Assembly: GCA_002368865.1 (NCBI GenBank)
Contig: DFDT01000021.1
Span: 1 to 35,806 of the forward strand
Source of the DNA: Lachnospiraceae bacterium UBA3821
GTDB taxonomy: Bacteria > Bacillota > Clostridia > Lachnospirales > Lachnospiraceae
Direction: 5' to 3'
Length of the DNA: 35,806 nucleotides
The position numbers were made by a program, and so were the translations under genes. The notes under the pieces are model-generated. The model was not told where the DNA came from. It was given only the letters and a program-made list of their open reading frames with translations, and did not search any database. This document shows, piece after piece, positions 1-8,454 of this stretch; position 1 is the stretch's first letter, and the number at the start of each line of letters is the position of its first letter.

Positions 1-850
1 CGGGTGCCTTGATCGCAATCCCCTGGGGATGCAGGACGATGGCACCGACGAGAACGATCGCACCGGAAATCAGGATGACTGTAACGATGTGTGTTACCGC
101 GTCTGCAGTCATCGCGCCGTTGAACAGGTCTTCCTTCTTCCACTTTTTCTCAAGACCAAGATAAGTACCATAGATTCCTGCCGTCACAGCCGCGTTTGTG
201 CTGATGTAAGCGAGCGCAGTCGTGAGTGAGCCTTCCGGCAGTGTAGGATGTGTGAGCCCATGGGCCATTGCGCCCGCATCAGGTCCCCCGGTCGCCACGA
301 TCGTCGCGAAGAATGCCACAATGATGCCGATGATGCAGATCGTGATGCCTTTCTCTACTTTAGAATAGACGCCTTTAGTCAGGTAGCAGAATGCCAGTAC
401 TCCGAGCATGATCAGTGCGCCTAGCCTCCAGTTGATCCCGAAGATCAGGTTGACGCCCGCTCCTGTACCAGTGATGTTGCCAAGGGTGAAAAAGAAGCAG
501 GACAAAAACAGTGCAACACTGCAGAACCCGGATGCAATGCCGCCGTAATAGTGGCGGATCGCATGCAGGATCGGCATGCCGGTCATAATAGAAATCCGAT
601 ATGACGACAGTGTAAACGTGATTCCCATCAAGACGATCGGAATAAGGAGCCAGAGCATATCGTAACCATAGTTGGCTCCCATCATGGCCGATGTAGTGAT
701 ATTGCCCGGTCCTATAACAATGCCCGTCAGGATGATGCCGGGGCCCACCTTTTTAAGGATCTCCTTAAAGGAGAGCTTGCGGACCTCTGCGGGGTCAAAA
801 CCCAGCCGCTCGCTGACAGGCTTGCTCATATCATTCGGTACAAATCCCAT
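1..850 (-). CDS. Divergent Nramp-family (SLC11-like) transporter, partial
   Basis: Partial: the gene starts at 850 and runs out of the window at base 1, leaving about 283 residues. The ATG follows an AGGAGG-type ribosome binding site at about 858-863. The protein is strongly hydrophobic and starts with a cytosolic segment, then GPGIILTGIVIGPGN, which aligns with the Nramp first helix (GPxxxxxxxxxDPGN). The metal-binding Asp of DPGN is replaced by Gly. The expected sixth-helix MPHN motif is also absent: the corresponding stretch, about residues 213-231, reads ISTNAAVTAGIYGTYLG. Canonical Nramp proteins import Mn2+/Fe2+ with protons using that Asp and Met, so this member probably carries something else or works differently. 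It lies downstream of the DHDPS-like lyase and is probably in its operon, separated by a 168-base gap with a large hairpin. Family assignment is fairly secure; substrate is unknown. Confidence 0.72.
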   Translation of the reverse strand, partial: MGFVPNDMSKPVSERLGFDPAEVRKLSFKEILKKVGPGIILTGIVIGPGNITTSAMMGANYGYDMLWLLIPIVLMGITFTLSSYRISIMTGMPILHAIRHYYGGIASGFCSVALFLSCFFFTLGNITGTGAGVNLIFGINWRLGALIMLGVLAFCYLTKGVYSKVEKGITICIIGIIVAFFATIVATGGPDAGAMAHGLTHPTLPEGSLTTALAYISTNAAVTAGIYGTYLGLEKKWKKEDLFNGAMTADAVTHIVTVILISGAIVLVGAIVLHPQGIAIKAP

Positions 851-925
851 AAAATCCCTCCTAAACTATTCAGAGACCACCTCGCCGTCAGGGGGGAGGT
901 TCTCCCCAAATTTATTTTAAACAGA

Positions 926-976
926 GCGCCGGTCCCGGGCTCTTGTGCATTCCTGCACAATACCTGAGGCCGGCGC
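926..976 (-). terminator. Large imperfect hairpin between lyase and Nramp-like gene
   Basis: Outer arms GCGCCGG (926-932) and CCGGCGC (970-976) are perfect complements. The inner arms TTGTGCA (943-949) and TGCACAA (954-960) are perfect with a 4-base loop. Partly paired bases connect the two. On the minus strand the hairpin is followed by TCTGTTT, only a weak U tract. It may be a leaky terminator or an mRNA-stabilising element that lowers the transporter relative to the lyase. The inner repeat could instead be a protein binding site. Confidence 0.5.
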
Positions 977-1018
977 AGTGTCGATAAGCTGTTGATTTTA
1001 AATAGTCTGCCTACCCGT

Positions 1019-1990
1019 TTATGCGAATTGGCTCATGTCGACCTTGTCGAGGCCGCTGTTCTTGATACCCTGTGCCACCCAGTCTTTTTCTTCCTGGTCA
1101 AGAGGAAGGACGGGCTTTCTCATCAGAGCACTCTTAAAGATGCCCCTCTGGTACAGGGTCTCCTTAAGACGGGCATGTGCTTCACCGGAAGGCTGGCCGC
1201 CGCCGTAGATCGCCTGGCTGATGTGATAGATGCGATCGCTCCAATCCTGTGCCTCTTTGAGAGTGTGCTTGTCGGGATTTGCAAATACTTCTCTTGCAGG
1301 GCAGATCAGCTCCGGCACGCAGCCCGCGAAACCGATCAGGGCTCCGTCCATTCCCGGGAACCAGGATACGCACAGAGTCTCGTCGTGGCAGGTGATCAGA
1401 CTGATGTCCGGGCACTCCTGGCGGAGAAGGCGAACGTCGTGCTCATAGATGGAGGTCACGCGGGTGCCCATCTTGATGCACTTGACATGGTCGATCTCCT
1501 TGCACATCTTGATCAGGGTCTCTACAGGATAGAAGGCCTTGGATGTAGCGGGATACAGATGGATGATGATATCGATATCGGCACCTTCCGCAACGTCCTT
1601 CACATACTCGAAGGGAGCATTGGGGTTCATGCCGAAGCGGAGCCACATGTGAGGGGGCATCAGGAGAATGCCATCAGCGCCGGCTTCCTTTGCCTCTGCT
1701 GCCATCTCAATGCTTTCCTGAGTGTTCTCGCAGTTAACACCGGAGATGATGGTCATGACATCGCCGCACTCTTCTGCGCAGATCTCAGTGACTCTCTTTC
1801 TCTCTGCCCTGGTCAGGCCTGTGATCTCACCGGTGTGACCGTTGCATACAAGCCCCTCAATCCCCTTGCCATAGAAGGACTTGATCCAGCGGAGGTATAT
1901 ACGGAACTCTTCTTCGTTGATGGAATAATCATCATTGAGCGGTACGGAAACTGCAGGGAATATTGTCTTGAAGGTTTTCTCTTTTGCCAT
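1019..1990 (-). CDS. Dihydrodipicolinate synthase/N-acetylneuraminate lyase superfamily protein
   Basis: A 323-residue class I aldolase-like TIM barrel, normal length for the DapA/NanA superfamily. The Schiff-base lysine is K173 in CIKMG, and the catalytic tyrosine is probably Y146 in HLYPAT. The usual GTTGE motif is GHTGE (about 51-55), with the first Thr replaced by His. The YNVPxR stretch is changed to YPATSKAF, without the carboxylate-binding Arg of true DHDPS. This makes lysine biosynthesis unlikely; a lyase, aldolase or dehydratase acting on a 2-keto acid or sugar acid is more likely. The ATG has an AAGGAG site just upstream. It is divergent from a LacI regulator, with operator-like sites in the shared region, and is followed by the Nramp-like gene. 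A catabolic role under local repression is inferred; the substrate is not. Confidence 0.8.
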   Translation of the reverse strand: MAKEKTFKTIFPAVSVPLNDDYSINEEEFRIYLRWIKSFYGKGIEGLVCNGHTGEITGLTRAERKRVTEICAEECGDVMTIISGVNCENTQESIEMAAEAKEAGADGILLMPPHMWLRFGMNPNAPFEYVKDVAEGADIDIIIHLYPATSKAFYPVETLIKMCKEIDHVKCIKMGTRVTSIYEHDVRLLRQECPDISLITCHDETLCVSWFPGMDGALIGFAGCVPELICPAREVFANPDKHTLKEAQDWSDRIYHISQAIYGGGQPSGEAHARLKETLYQRGIFKSALMRKPVLPLDQEEKDWVAQGIKNSGLDKVDMSQFA

Positions 1991-2096
1991 GATCTTTTTC
2001 TCCTTTTTAAAATGATTGTCAGCCGGCTGTTCAGCCCTTTAGCTGTGATTATTGCTCTCCGTTTACACATCCCCGCGGGCGCCTCGCTTTGTTTTG

Positions 2097-2110
2097 TGCA
2101 ATCGTTTGCT
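2097..2110. promoter_or_regulatory. Operator candidate downstream of lyase promoter
   Basis: TGCAATCGTTTGCT has the central CG and near-symmetric arms typical of LacI-family operators. It lies just downstream of the predicted lyase transcription start near 2117 on the minus strand, where a bound repressor would block initiation or early elongation. Confidence 0.55.
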
Positions 2111-2123
2111 TTGTTGTAATTAC

Positions 2124-2153
2124 TTTATATCATTTACTATTCTCAGCGAGCAA
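2124..2153 (-). promoter_or_regulatory. Predicted sigma-A promoter of the lyase operon
   Basis: On the minus strand, a -35 box TTGCTC (2153-2148) and a -10 box TATAAA (2129-2124) are separated by 18 bases. The transcription start would be near 2117, giving a leader of about 127 bases before the ATG at 1990. Confidence 0.45.
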
Positions 2154-2169
2154 CAATATTCACTTCCTC

Positions 2170-2204
2170 TGCAAAGAATTGCATGTTCACTGCAAAATGT
2201 TGCA
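2170..2204. repeat. Two TGCAA-N4-TTGCA inverted repeats 21 bp apart
   Basis: TGCAAAGAATTGCA (2170-2183) and TGCAAAATGTTGCA (2191-2204) share perfect five-base inverted arms and four-base centres. Their start-to-start spacing is exactly 21 bases, two helical turns, so dimers would bind the same face of the DNA. They are upstream of the lyase -35 box and may be auxiliary operators or activator sites. Confidence 0.55.
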
Positions 2205-2309
2205 TATTTTGTCTATTGTGTACGTTTTAATGGTTTGGGATTGTGCAAAAAGCCGGTACCGGCCTGGCTTTCAAACGCTCTTCTGATTCATATGATTTTT
2301 TCGCTTGTA

Positions 2310-2347
2310 TACAAACGTTTGCACAGTTAGACCAACTGTATTATACT
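2310..2347 (+). promoter_or_regulatory. LacI-regulator promoter with overlapping operator
   Basis: A -35 box TTGCAC (2319-2324) and a -10 box TATACT (2342-2347) are separated by 17 bases. The operator candidate TACAAACGTTTGCA (2310-2323) contains a perfect ten-base palindrome CAAACGTTTG and overlaps the -35 box. This arrangement strongly suggests autorepression by the gene product starting at 2399. Confidence 0.65.
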
Positions 2348-2398
2348 TGTCTTAACTACTTCAATTATTTGAAACCTTGATTTCAGCTCGGAGGGATT

Positions 2399-3394
2399 AT
2401 GGCAACTCTTAAAGATGTGGCAGCACTTGCGCACTGTGATGTTTCAACCGTTTCAAGGGCCTTAAACAACACTTCTTATGTACATCCGGAAACAAAAGCC
2501 CGCATCATGGCTGCTGTGAAGGAACTTAGCTACAAACCAAATGTGATCGCGCGCGGACTGCGGCGTGGACGGCTCAATACCATAGCAGTTGTTATTCCCA
2601 AACTTTCCTTTTCAATTTTCAGCGAAGTGGCCAGCGGTATAGAAGATGAAGCGCGCAGGCGGGGTTTTGCTACGATCATTGTAAATACAGGAAATGATAA
2701 GATGGTCGAAAAGGAAAACCTGAACCGGCTCAGAAATGGATTTGTCGACGGGATGATCGTTGCCGGCACCGGCCAGAACACCCGGATCATCCGCGATATC
2801 GCTGTAGAGATGCCGGTCGTCCAGGTGATCCGCCGGTATGATCTGAAGATGAGCAGCGTAGTTGTCGATTATACAAACATCGGTTATCAGTCCGTCAGAT
2901 TCCTTTACAAGCAGGGCTGCAGGAAGATCGGCCTGATCAACGGCTCTGAGAAGATCCCGCCCTATGCGGACCGCTATCGCGGTTACAAGCAGGCTATCAA
3001 AGAACTGGATCTTCCCGAGATCACCGCTGAACGCGACTCCAAACTCCGTGGAATGAAGTACGGCTACGACTGTTCCGTGAAACTTATTGATGAAAACATG
3101 GAACTGGACGCGATCCTCGCCGCCACTGATGCGCAGGGAATGGGAGCGATCAGGGCCCTCAAGGATAACGGTCTGCACACTCCGCAGGACGTCAGAGTCC
3201 TGAGCATGACAGGCCACCGTGTCGGCGACATGCTTGAGACTTCCCTTACTTCTGTAGAACTGCCGGGCTTTGAGATCGGCCAGAAAGCAGCAGCAATGGT
3301 CATCGAGGCCATAGAATCCGACGATAAACACAAACCTGCCGTGCAGCATCTTGCTTTCTCTGCCACATTGATAGAGCGGGAGAGTACGAAATAA
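2399..3394 (+). CDS. LacI/GalR-family transcriptional regulator
   Basis: A 331-residue repressor of standard length. The N-terminal LacI helix-turn-helix (residues 1-45) includes LKDVAALAHCDVSTVSRALN, followed by the hinge region (about 46-60). A periplasmic-binding-protein-like effector domain fills the rest, ending with the usual TLIERES tail. The ATG has a GGAGGG site at about 2390-2395. It is divergent from the lyase/Nramp-like operon and convergent with the GH31 gene ending at 3420, with only 25 bases between and no terminator visible there. The sites at 2097-2110 and 2310-2323 fit repression of both divergent promoters. The effector is probably a sugar or sugar acid, which cannot be read from the sequence. 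Confidence 0.92.
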   Translation: MATLKDVAALAHCDVSTVSRALNNTSYVHPETKARIMAAVKELSYKPNVIARGLRRGRLNTIAVVIPKLSFSIFSEVASGIEDEARRRGFATIIVNTGNDKMVEKENLNRLRNGFVDGMIVAGTGQNTRIIRDIAVEMPVVQVIRRYDLKMSSVVVDYTNIGYQSVRFLYKQGCRKIGLINGSEKIPPYADRYRGYKQAIKELDLPEITAERDSKLRGMKYGYDCSVKLIDENMELDAILAATDAQGMGAIRALKDNGLHTPQDVRVLSMTGHRVGDMLETSLTSVELPGFEIGQKAAAMVIEAIESDDKHKPAVQHLAFSATLIERESTK

Positions 3395-3419
3395 ATACAA
3401 AAAACTGCCTCATGTCACA

Positions 3420-5927
3420 TCAGTCTGTCATTCCGATAAGGTCAAATGGTTCAGTACTCACAATAATCTCGAAATCGTCTTTCTCAGGTATGGGTGTCTT
3501 TACGCGTATCGTTCTGTCAGTGATGTGATAGTACCAGCCGCTTTGTGCGTCCTCCCAATTGTCCTTGACGATAAACCTGGGAATCCGTTCTTCGTCAACT
3601 GTGACCCAAAAAGCTCCCTTGTTTTTGCTGACCAGAGTTAAAGTCAGATGACGGATCGTACTTCGATATGTTCCTTCCCTATGGAAAGAAATCACTGTGC
3701 GCTCACCACTTCTGACACTGACTTCCATCTTCGAATAAACGCCCCGCTTATAATCCTTTGTGTGTCCATCGTCCTCATAATGGATAAACTTTATATTTTT
3801 CTCCACTGCCATCAAAAAGTCCAATTGCTTCATCGTGTCCGAGGAAATACATTTGATATCTTCCGTGGTGCACAATATACCGTCTCCACGCAGAAACATA
3901 GGGATGGTTTCCAAATTTACCGGGATCGTAATGTTCTGCCCGCCTTCATATGGTTGAAAATCATCCCCCATGTCATACCACGTACATCCTGACGGAAGAT
4001 AAAGTTCACGCTTATTCGCACCTTTTTCAAGAATATTCGCAATCAGTAAACTCCTTCCAAAGAGAAACGTAAGGTGCTCATCCCTATAACATGCAGGATC
4101 CTCCGGAAACTCCAAAAACAGAGGACGCATCACAGGCATCCCCGTGACAGACGATTCGTACATGCATGAATACAGATAGGGCAGCATGCGATATCGAAGC
4201 ACAAAGGCTTTCCGTATTTCCGGAAGAAACTCTTCATACATCCAGGGTTGCGTAACAGTATTGTCGTTATTAGCGGAATTGATTACAAAACGAGGCTGGA
4301 AGATTCCGTTCTGGATCCATCGAAGCAGGAGCTCCGCCTCGGGTGCTCCCCCCGCGAAGCCGCCAATATCGCAACCCATATTGGCACAGCCGGATAGCCC
4401 CATACCTATGATCGTCGCCACATTAAATTTTAGTGTACGCCAGTCTGTTAGATTATCTCCTCCCCATACCTGTGCGTATCGCTGAATTCCAGCAAATCCT
4501 GCCCGGTTGATCACATATGGACGTTCATTCGGATACACGTTGCGAATCGCCTTATGTGCGGTATACGCCATCATATTGGAGTGTATCACTTTCAGCTCTG
4601 CCATTGTCCCACCCAGACCTTCCTTCTCACAGAAAGAATCTCTATCCTCGATTCCATCCATTTCACAGTTGTCGTTCCACACTGTTTTCGTTCCCACCAT
4701 CAGGATATTCTTCTCAAGAAGCTCCTGCCACGCGTCTCTTCCCCTCCTTGATGTAAAGTCCACAAATTTTCCTGTTCCGCCCCACCATTTGCCCGTTGCA
4801 TCAGCTTTTCGGTCCGCTGTTTTGATAAAGGCATCATGCTCTTCATACCAGTTTCGCCATGGATGTCCGGGTAATACTCCAGGTTTGAGATTACAGATCA
4901 CGTTGATCCCCAAATCCCGCATTTTCAACAAAAATCCCTCAGGATCCGGGAAACGACGCCGGTTCCAGTGGAATGTGTACCGCAGCCCATCCTCTTCCCC
5001 GGCGGAATAGCCTGAGGCAAGCCAGAAGTTATCTATATTAATCTTCTCTTTCCGATGCTTCTCTATAACTCTGTATATTTCCTGATCGCAGTCTTTTTCC
5101 AGTTCCGCATAATACATAGTGCTGGCACAATATCCCAGTGACTGCTTGCTTGGAAGTATCGGCCGGCCAGTGAGCCACGTGTACCGTTCCAGTACCTCCG
5201 CAGGGGACGGACCGTTTATAAAAAACAGGTCGATGTCTCCTCCGTCCGCCTGATAGTAACAATAGCGCTCCCAATAACCACTGATCTCCTGCCCCATGTC
5301 AAATACGCAGTCATAACTGTTGTTGTAGAACAGTCCAAGTGTGTGTCGCTGCTGATCGTTTACCCTCATATAAAATGGAATATGTTTATACATTGGATCC
5401 CCGTGTTCCGGGTCGTGTCCGATAGCATCTTTTGGAGACATACGAAGTCTCCGCCCCTTTTTATCCAGATGGCCTGTTTTCTCGCCGAACCCGAAAAAGT
5501 GATCATTCTGCCTGTCCATGCAGGAATAATGGGTAATTCTTCCCAGGTTATCCTTTTCATAAGCCCTGTCGCGGAGATCCTGGTAAATACATTCCCCTGA
5601 TGAGTCATACAATGAGAAAAAAAACGGCTCTTTATTGAGAACCAGGCGGATATGCGGCGTTGAAAATTCAATGGCGGACTCTGACTCTTCAATTGTGGCG
5701 CCTAATGGTCGGATTCGGGTTCGCTCCTCTTTAAACAAGTCATCCAATGCATCCTCCCACGCAGTGGTTACTAGTGCATAGGACGCTTCCGGAAAATCCC
5801 GATTAAAACTTACACGAACTCTAATAACATCTTCAGTCAATGCAATCACGAGAACATCTGCCGTATCGGCGTGAATTATAGCTCCACCATCTATTCTCTC
5901 GGTTGATTTATATCTGTTAATGATCAT
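3420..5927 (-). CDS. Glycoside hydrolase family 31 alpha-glycosidase (second of a tandem pair)
   Basis: An 835-residue GH31 enzyme. It has an N-terminal beta-sandwich domain (about 1-240), a catalytic TIM barrel (about 250-600) and C-terminal beta domains. The probable nucleophile is D419 in VWNDNCE and the probable acid/base is D491 in VWGGDN. There is no signal peptide, so it is cytoplasmic and acts on imported substrate. GH31 members are retaining enzymes that release alpha-glucose, alpha-xylose or related residues; the exact specificity is unclear. The RBS TAGGAGGG begins with the stop codon of the upstream GH31 gene, nine bases before this ATG, so the pair is translationally linked. It is the last gene of the TRAP-GH31 operon. 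Overall similarity to its neighbour along the whole length indicates duplication. Confidence 0.9.
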   Translation of the reverse strand: MIINRYKSTERIDGGAIIHADTADVLVIALTEDVIRVRVSFNRDFPEASYALVTTAWEDALDDLFKEERTRIRPLGATIEESESAIEFSTPHIRLVLNKEPFFFSLYDSSGECIYQDLRDRAYEKDNLGRITHYSCMDRQNDHFFGFGEKTGHLDKKGRRLRMSPKDAIGHDPEHGDPMYKHIPFYMRVNDQQRHTLGLFYNNSYDCVFDMGQEISGYWERYCYYQADGGDIDLFFINGPSPAEVLERYTWLTGRPILPSKQSLGYCASTMYYAELEKDCDQEIYRVIEKHRKEKINIDNFWLASGYSAGEEDGLRYTFHWNRRRFPDPEGFLLKMRDLGINVICNLKPGVLPGHPWRNWYEEHDAFIKTADRKADATGKWWGGTGKFVDFTSRRGRDAWQELLEKNILMVGTKTVWNDNCEMDGIEDRDSFCEKEGLGGTMAELKVIHSNMMAYTAHKAIRNVYPNERPYVINRAGFAGIQRYAQVWGGDNLTDWRTLKFNVATIIGMGLSGCANMGCDIGGFAGGAPEAELLLRWIQNGIFQPRFVINSANNDNTVTQPWMYEEFLPEIRKAFVLRYRMLPYLYSCMYESSVTGMPVMRPLFLEFPEDPACYRDEHLTFLFGRSLLIANILEKGANKRELYLPSGCTWYDMGDDFQPYEGGQNITIPVNLETIPMFLRGDGILCTTEDIKCISSDTMKQLDFLMAVEKNIKFIHYEDDGHTKDYKRGVYSKMEVSVRSGERTVISFHREGTYRSTIRHLTLTLVSKNKGAFWVTVDEERIPRFIVKDNWEDAQSGWYYHITDRTIRVKTPIPEKDDFEIIVSTEPFDLIGMTD

Positions 5928-5936
5928 TCGTCCCTC

Positions 5937-8429
5937 CTACATTCCGATCAAGTCAAAATCTTCAAACGAAACTGTGAGTGTGGTCTCTTTTCGTGGATTC
6001 GGATATTTAATTTGCACTGAACGATTAGTCTGACTGTAATACCACCCTTTTTCTGCGGCATCGTATTTCCGGCGGTTAAGAAAGTGTTCGAGTTTTTCGT
6101 CTCCAAGCAGAACAAAGAACGGACTGCGATCCTTGTATATCATTTCCAGGTAAACCTTTTCGACCCAGTCTCTGTAATTCCCCTCGCTCCGAAAATGTAT
6201 TTTTACAACCCGGTCACCCGTCATGCAGATCCGGGTTTTCCTGTAATCTCCCTTCTTGAAGTCATTCGATACTCCGTCATCGTCGTAAAGTAAGAACTCT
6301 CTGTCTTCACCCGGTACAAGCGTTAATCCCAGCGCCGTGACCGGGTCTTTCTCCATACTCATAATCCGGTTTTCAGCCACGGGAACAATCGCACCCTGAC
6401 GTAGGAACATGGGAATTATCCCTGGAGCAGCATCTACTTCAATGGTCTGCCCACCCTCATAACAGGCGTAATTATCATTGGCGTCGTACCATTTACACCC
6501 TTTTGGAAGGTACACCTTCCGCGTTTTCGCCCCTTTTTCCAAAACATTCGCTACAAGAATATCCCTTCCAAACATAAAATCAAAACTTTCATTCCAAACA
6601 TTAGGATCATTTTGAAACTCATATACCAATGCCCGCATAATCGGTGCGCCAGTACGGCTTGCCTCGTACTCCGCAGAATATAGATAAGGTGTCATTCTAT
6701 ATCGGAGCAGAATGGCATCCTTGATATAATCTGCGTATTCCCTGAACATCCATGGTTCAGTGACTGTGTTGTCATTTGACGCGGAATGAATGGAAAAGCG
6801 CGGTTGAAAGATTCCGTTCTGCACCCACCGCAGAAATAGTTCCCCGTCCGGTGCCGGCCCGGCAAACCCGCCGATATCCGCTCCTTCATTCGGTTGTCCA
6901 GAAAGCCCCATGCCTGTAATAATGGGGACGTTATATTTAAGACTCTCCCAGCTTGTGTAGTTATCCCCGCACCATGTCTGTGCATATTTCTGAATGCCTG
7001 CAGAGCCGCTGCGGCATACGATATACGGCCTCGCCCAGTCGTTATGTTCTCTGACAGCTTCCGCGCCGATCTTGCACATAAGTGTACTCATCAGCGGCTT
7101 CAATTGCGCAAGGGTTCCTCCTTTTCCATCAAAATCCACGCGGCAGTCCTTATCCAGTAAACTGTCATATTCACAGTTGTCGTTCCACACGGAATCTGTC
7201 CCTGTACTAATCACGTTCTCTATAAGGCAGTTCTTCCATTCTCTTCGAGCGCTATCCTTGGTAAAATCCCAGAAGGCTCCGTCGCCTCCCCACCACTTCC
7301 CAACTCCATATGTGTCTTTCTCTGAATCTTTAACAAAAACTCTTTTCTGTTCAAACTCCTTAAACCGTGGATGCAAAAGAAGAACACCCGGTTTTACATT
7401 TGGTACGATCTGCGCACCCTTGCCGTTCATTGCTGCAGCAAATGCTTCCGGATCTTTGAAACGTTGCTGATTCCAGGTGAATACACATCTTAGGTTTTGC
7501 TGGCTTGTGTATCCGGAAGAAAGATGAAACCCATCAATAGGAATTCCTTCCTCACGAACGGTATCGACAAATTCCAAAACAGCATCATCGCTGTCTTTTT
7601 CCAGCTCGGCATAGTACATACTTGAACCCTGGTACCCCAAAGCCCGCTTTGGAAGCAAGGCCGGGCGTCCGGTCAGAAATGTATAGTTATCCAGAATCCT
7701 CTTTATAGTATTTCCGCCAATAAGAAAGAGGTCCGCATCTCCTCCGTCCGCTTGCCAATAAGTATACCGCGGCCAGTAATTGCTCTTTTCCTTTCCCATA
7801 TTAAATACGGATTCATAGAAGTTGTGATAAAACAGGCCCACCGCTTTCTGAGTGTCTCTGTGCAAATGAATATAAAACGGAATGTGCTTATACAGGGTAT
7901 CCATTTTGACAGGATCATATCCCATTGCGTCTGTGGCCCGCTCTCGCAAGAATTCCTTGTTTTTATTGAGGTTTCCTGTTTTCTCTCCAAAACCATAGAA
8001 ACAGTCTTCTTCCGCCATGCGGCTATAGTGCGTGATACGATTATTAGAGTCCAATGTGTACGGGTTCCCTTCGAGTGAGCTGTAGAGTTCCGAGCCATCA
8101 CGGTCATACAGACGTATACAGATGGGTTTTTTGTCTATTTCCAGGCGTATTGCATCAGTGGATATGCAGAGGCATTTTTCGTCTTCGCTGATTCTTGCCC
8201 TGATGGTAGAAAATCGCACTCTTTCTTCCTCGAAGAGAAAATCCAGGCGGTCCTCCCACGCTGTCGCTGAAAGGACATAACTCTCCTCTTCCATTTTTCC
8301 CCCAAAGGAAGCGCGAAGACGCACGATTTCATCTGTCAGGAACCAAACTCCTATATCCGCGCAGTTTGTATGTATCAGGAACATTCCATTCTTCTCTTCC
8401 GTTTCCGTTACTCTCGATACAATCTTCAA
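5937..8429 (-). CDS. Glycoside hydrolase family 31 alpha-glycosidase (first of a tandem pair)
   Basis: About 830 residues from a TTG start at 8429, which has a strong AAGGAGG six bases upstream. An in-frame ATG at 8477 was rejected because it sits inside a hairpin and has no ribosome binding site, and because the TTG start matches the beginning of the paralogue. The domain order is the same as its neighbour: N-terminal beta-sandwich, TIM barrel, C-terminal beta domains. The probable nucleophile is D417 in VWNDNCE and the acid/base D489 in TWCGDN. No signal peptide is present. It follows dctM of the TRAP transporter by 66 bases, so both hydrolases are probably made with the transporter. The two copies differ in several barrel loops, which suggests different linkages or substrates. 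Confidence 0.9.
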   Translation of the reverse strand: MKIVSRVTETEEKNGMFLIHTNCADIGVWFLTDEIVRLRASFGGKMEEESYVLSATAWEDRLDFLFEEERVRFSTIRARISEDEKCLCISTDAIRLEIDKKPICIRLYDRDGSELYSSLEGNPYTLDSNNRITHYSRMAEEDCFYGFGEKTGNLNKNKEFLRERATDAMGYDPVKMDTLYKHIPFYIHLHRDTQKAVGLFYHNFYESVFNMGKEKSNYWPRYTYWQADGGDADLFLIGGNTIKRILDNYTFLTGRPALLPKRALGYQGSSMYYAELEKDSDDAVLEFVDTVREEGIPIDGFHLSSGYTSQQNLRCVFTWNQQRFKDPEAFAAAMNGKGAQIVPNVKPGVLLLHPRFKEFEQKRVFVKDSEKDTYGVGKWWGGDGAFWDFTKDSARREWKNCLIENVISTGTDSVWNDNCEYDSLLDKDCRVDFDGKGGTLAQLKPLMSTLMCKIGAEAVREHNDWARPYIVCRSGSAGIQKYAQTWCGDNYTSWESLKYNVPIITGMGLSGQPNEGADIGGFAGPAPDGELFLRWVQNGIFQPRFSIHSASNDNTVTEPWMFREYADYIKDAILLRYRMTPYLYSAEYEASRTGAPIMRALVYEFQNDPNVWNESFDFMFGRDILVANVLEKGAKTRKVYLPKGCKWYDANDNYACYEGGQTIEVDAAPGIIPMFLRQGAIVPVAENRIMSMEKDPVTALGLTLVPGEDREFLLYDDDGVSNDFKKGDYRKTRICMTGDRVVKIHFRSEGNYRDWVEKVYLEMIYKDRSPFFVLLGDEKLEHFLNRRKYDAAEKGWYYSQTNRSVQIKYPNPRKETTLTVSFEDFDLIGM

Positions 8430-8454
8430 TTTATACCTCCTTAATATACAGTAT

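Larger units (their letters stand above)
1991..2398. promoter_or_regulatory. Divergent regulatory region with four LacI-type operator candidates
   Basis: This 408-base gap has no credible gene. It holds the minus-strand promoter of the lyase, the plus-strand promoter of the LacI regulator, and four 14-base sites resembling the LacI-family consensus TGCAAACGTTTGCA. They are at 2097-2110 (12/14 matches), 2170-2183 (11/14), 2191-2204 (11/14) and 2310-2323 (13/14). A perfect 12-base palindrome GCCGGTACCGGC at 2252-2263 lies about midway between the third and fourth. Match counts are by eye against a general family consensus. Confidence 0.65.

Noticed and set aside
992..2119. A 375-codon open frame on the plus strand opposite the DHDPS-like lyase.
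   Set aside because: It lies antisense to a clear family member over its whole catalytic core, has no recognisable domain and begins with a start lacking a ribosome binding site.
2612..3400. Long minus-strand open frame opposite the LacI regulator.
   Set aside because: It is antisense to a clear LacI-family protein and shows no domain or ribosome binding site.
3420..8429. GH31 pair as sulfoquinovosidases linked to an acidic-sugar TRAP system.
   Set aside because: No sulfoquinovose catabolic partners are nearby and I could not see the characteristic sulfonate-binding motif, so no specific substrate is assigned.
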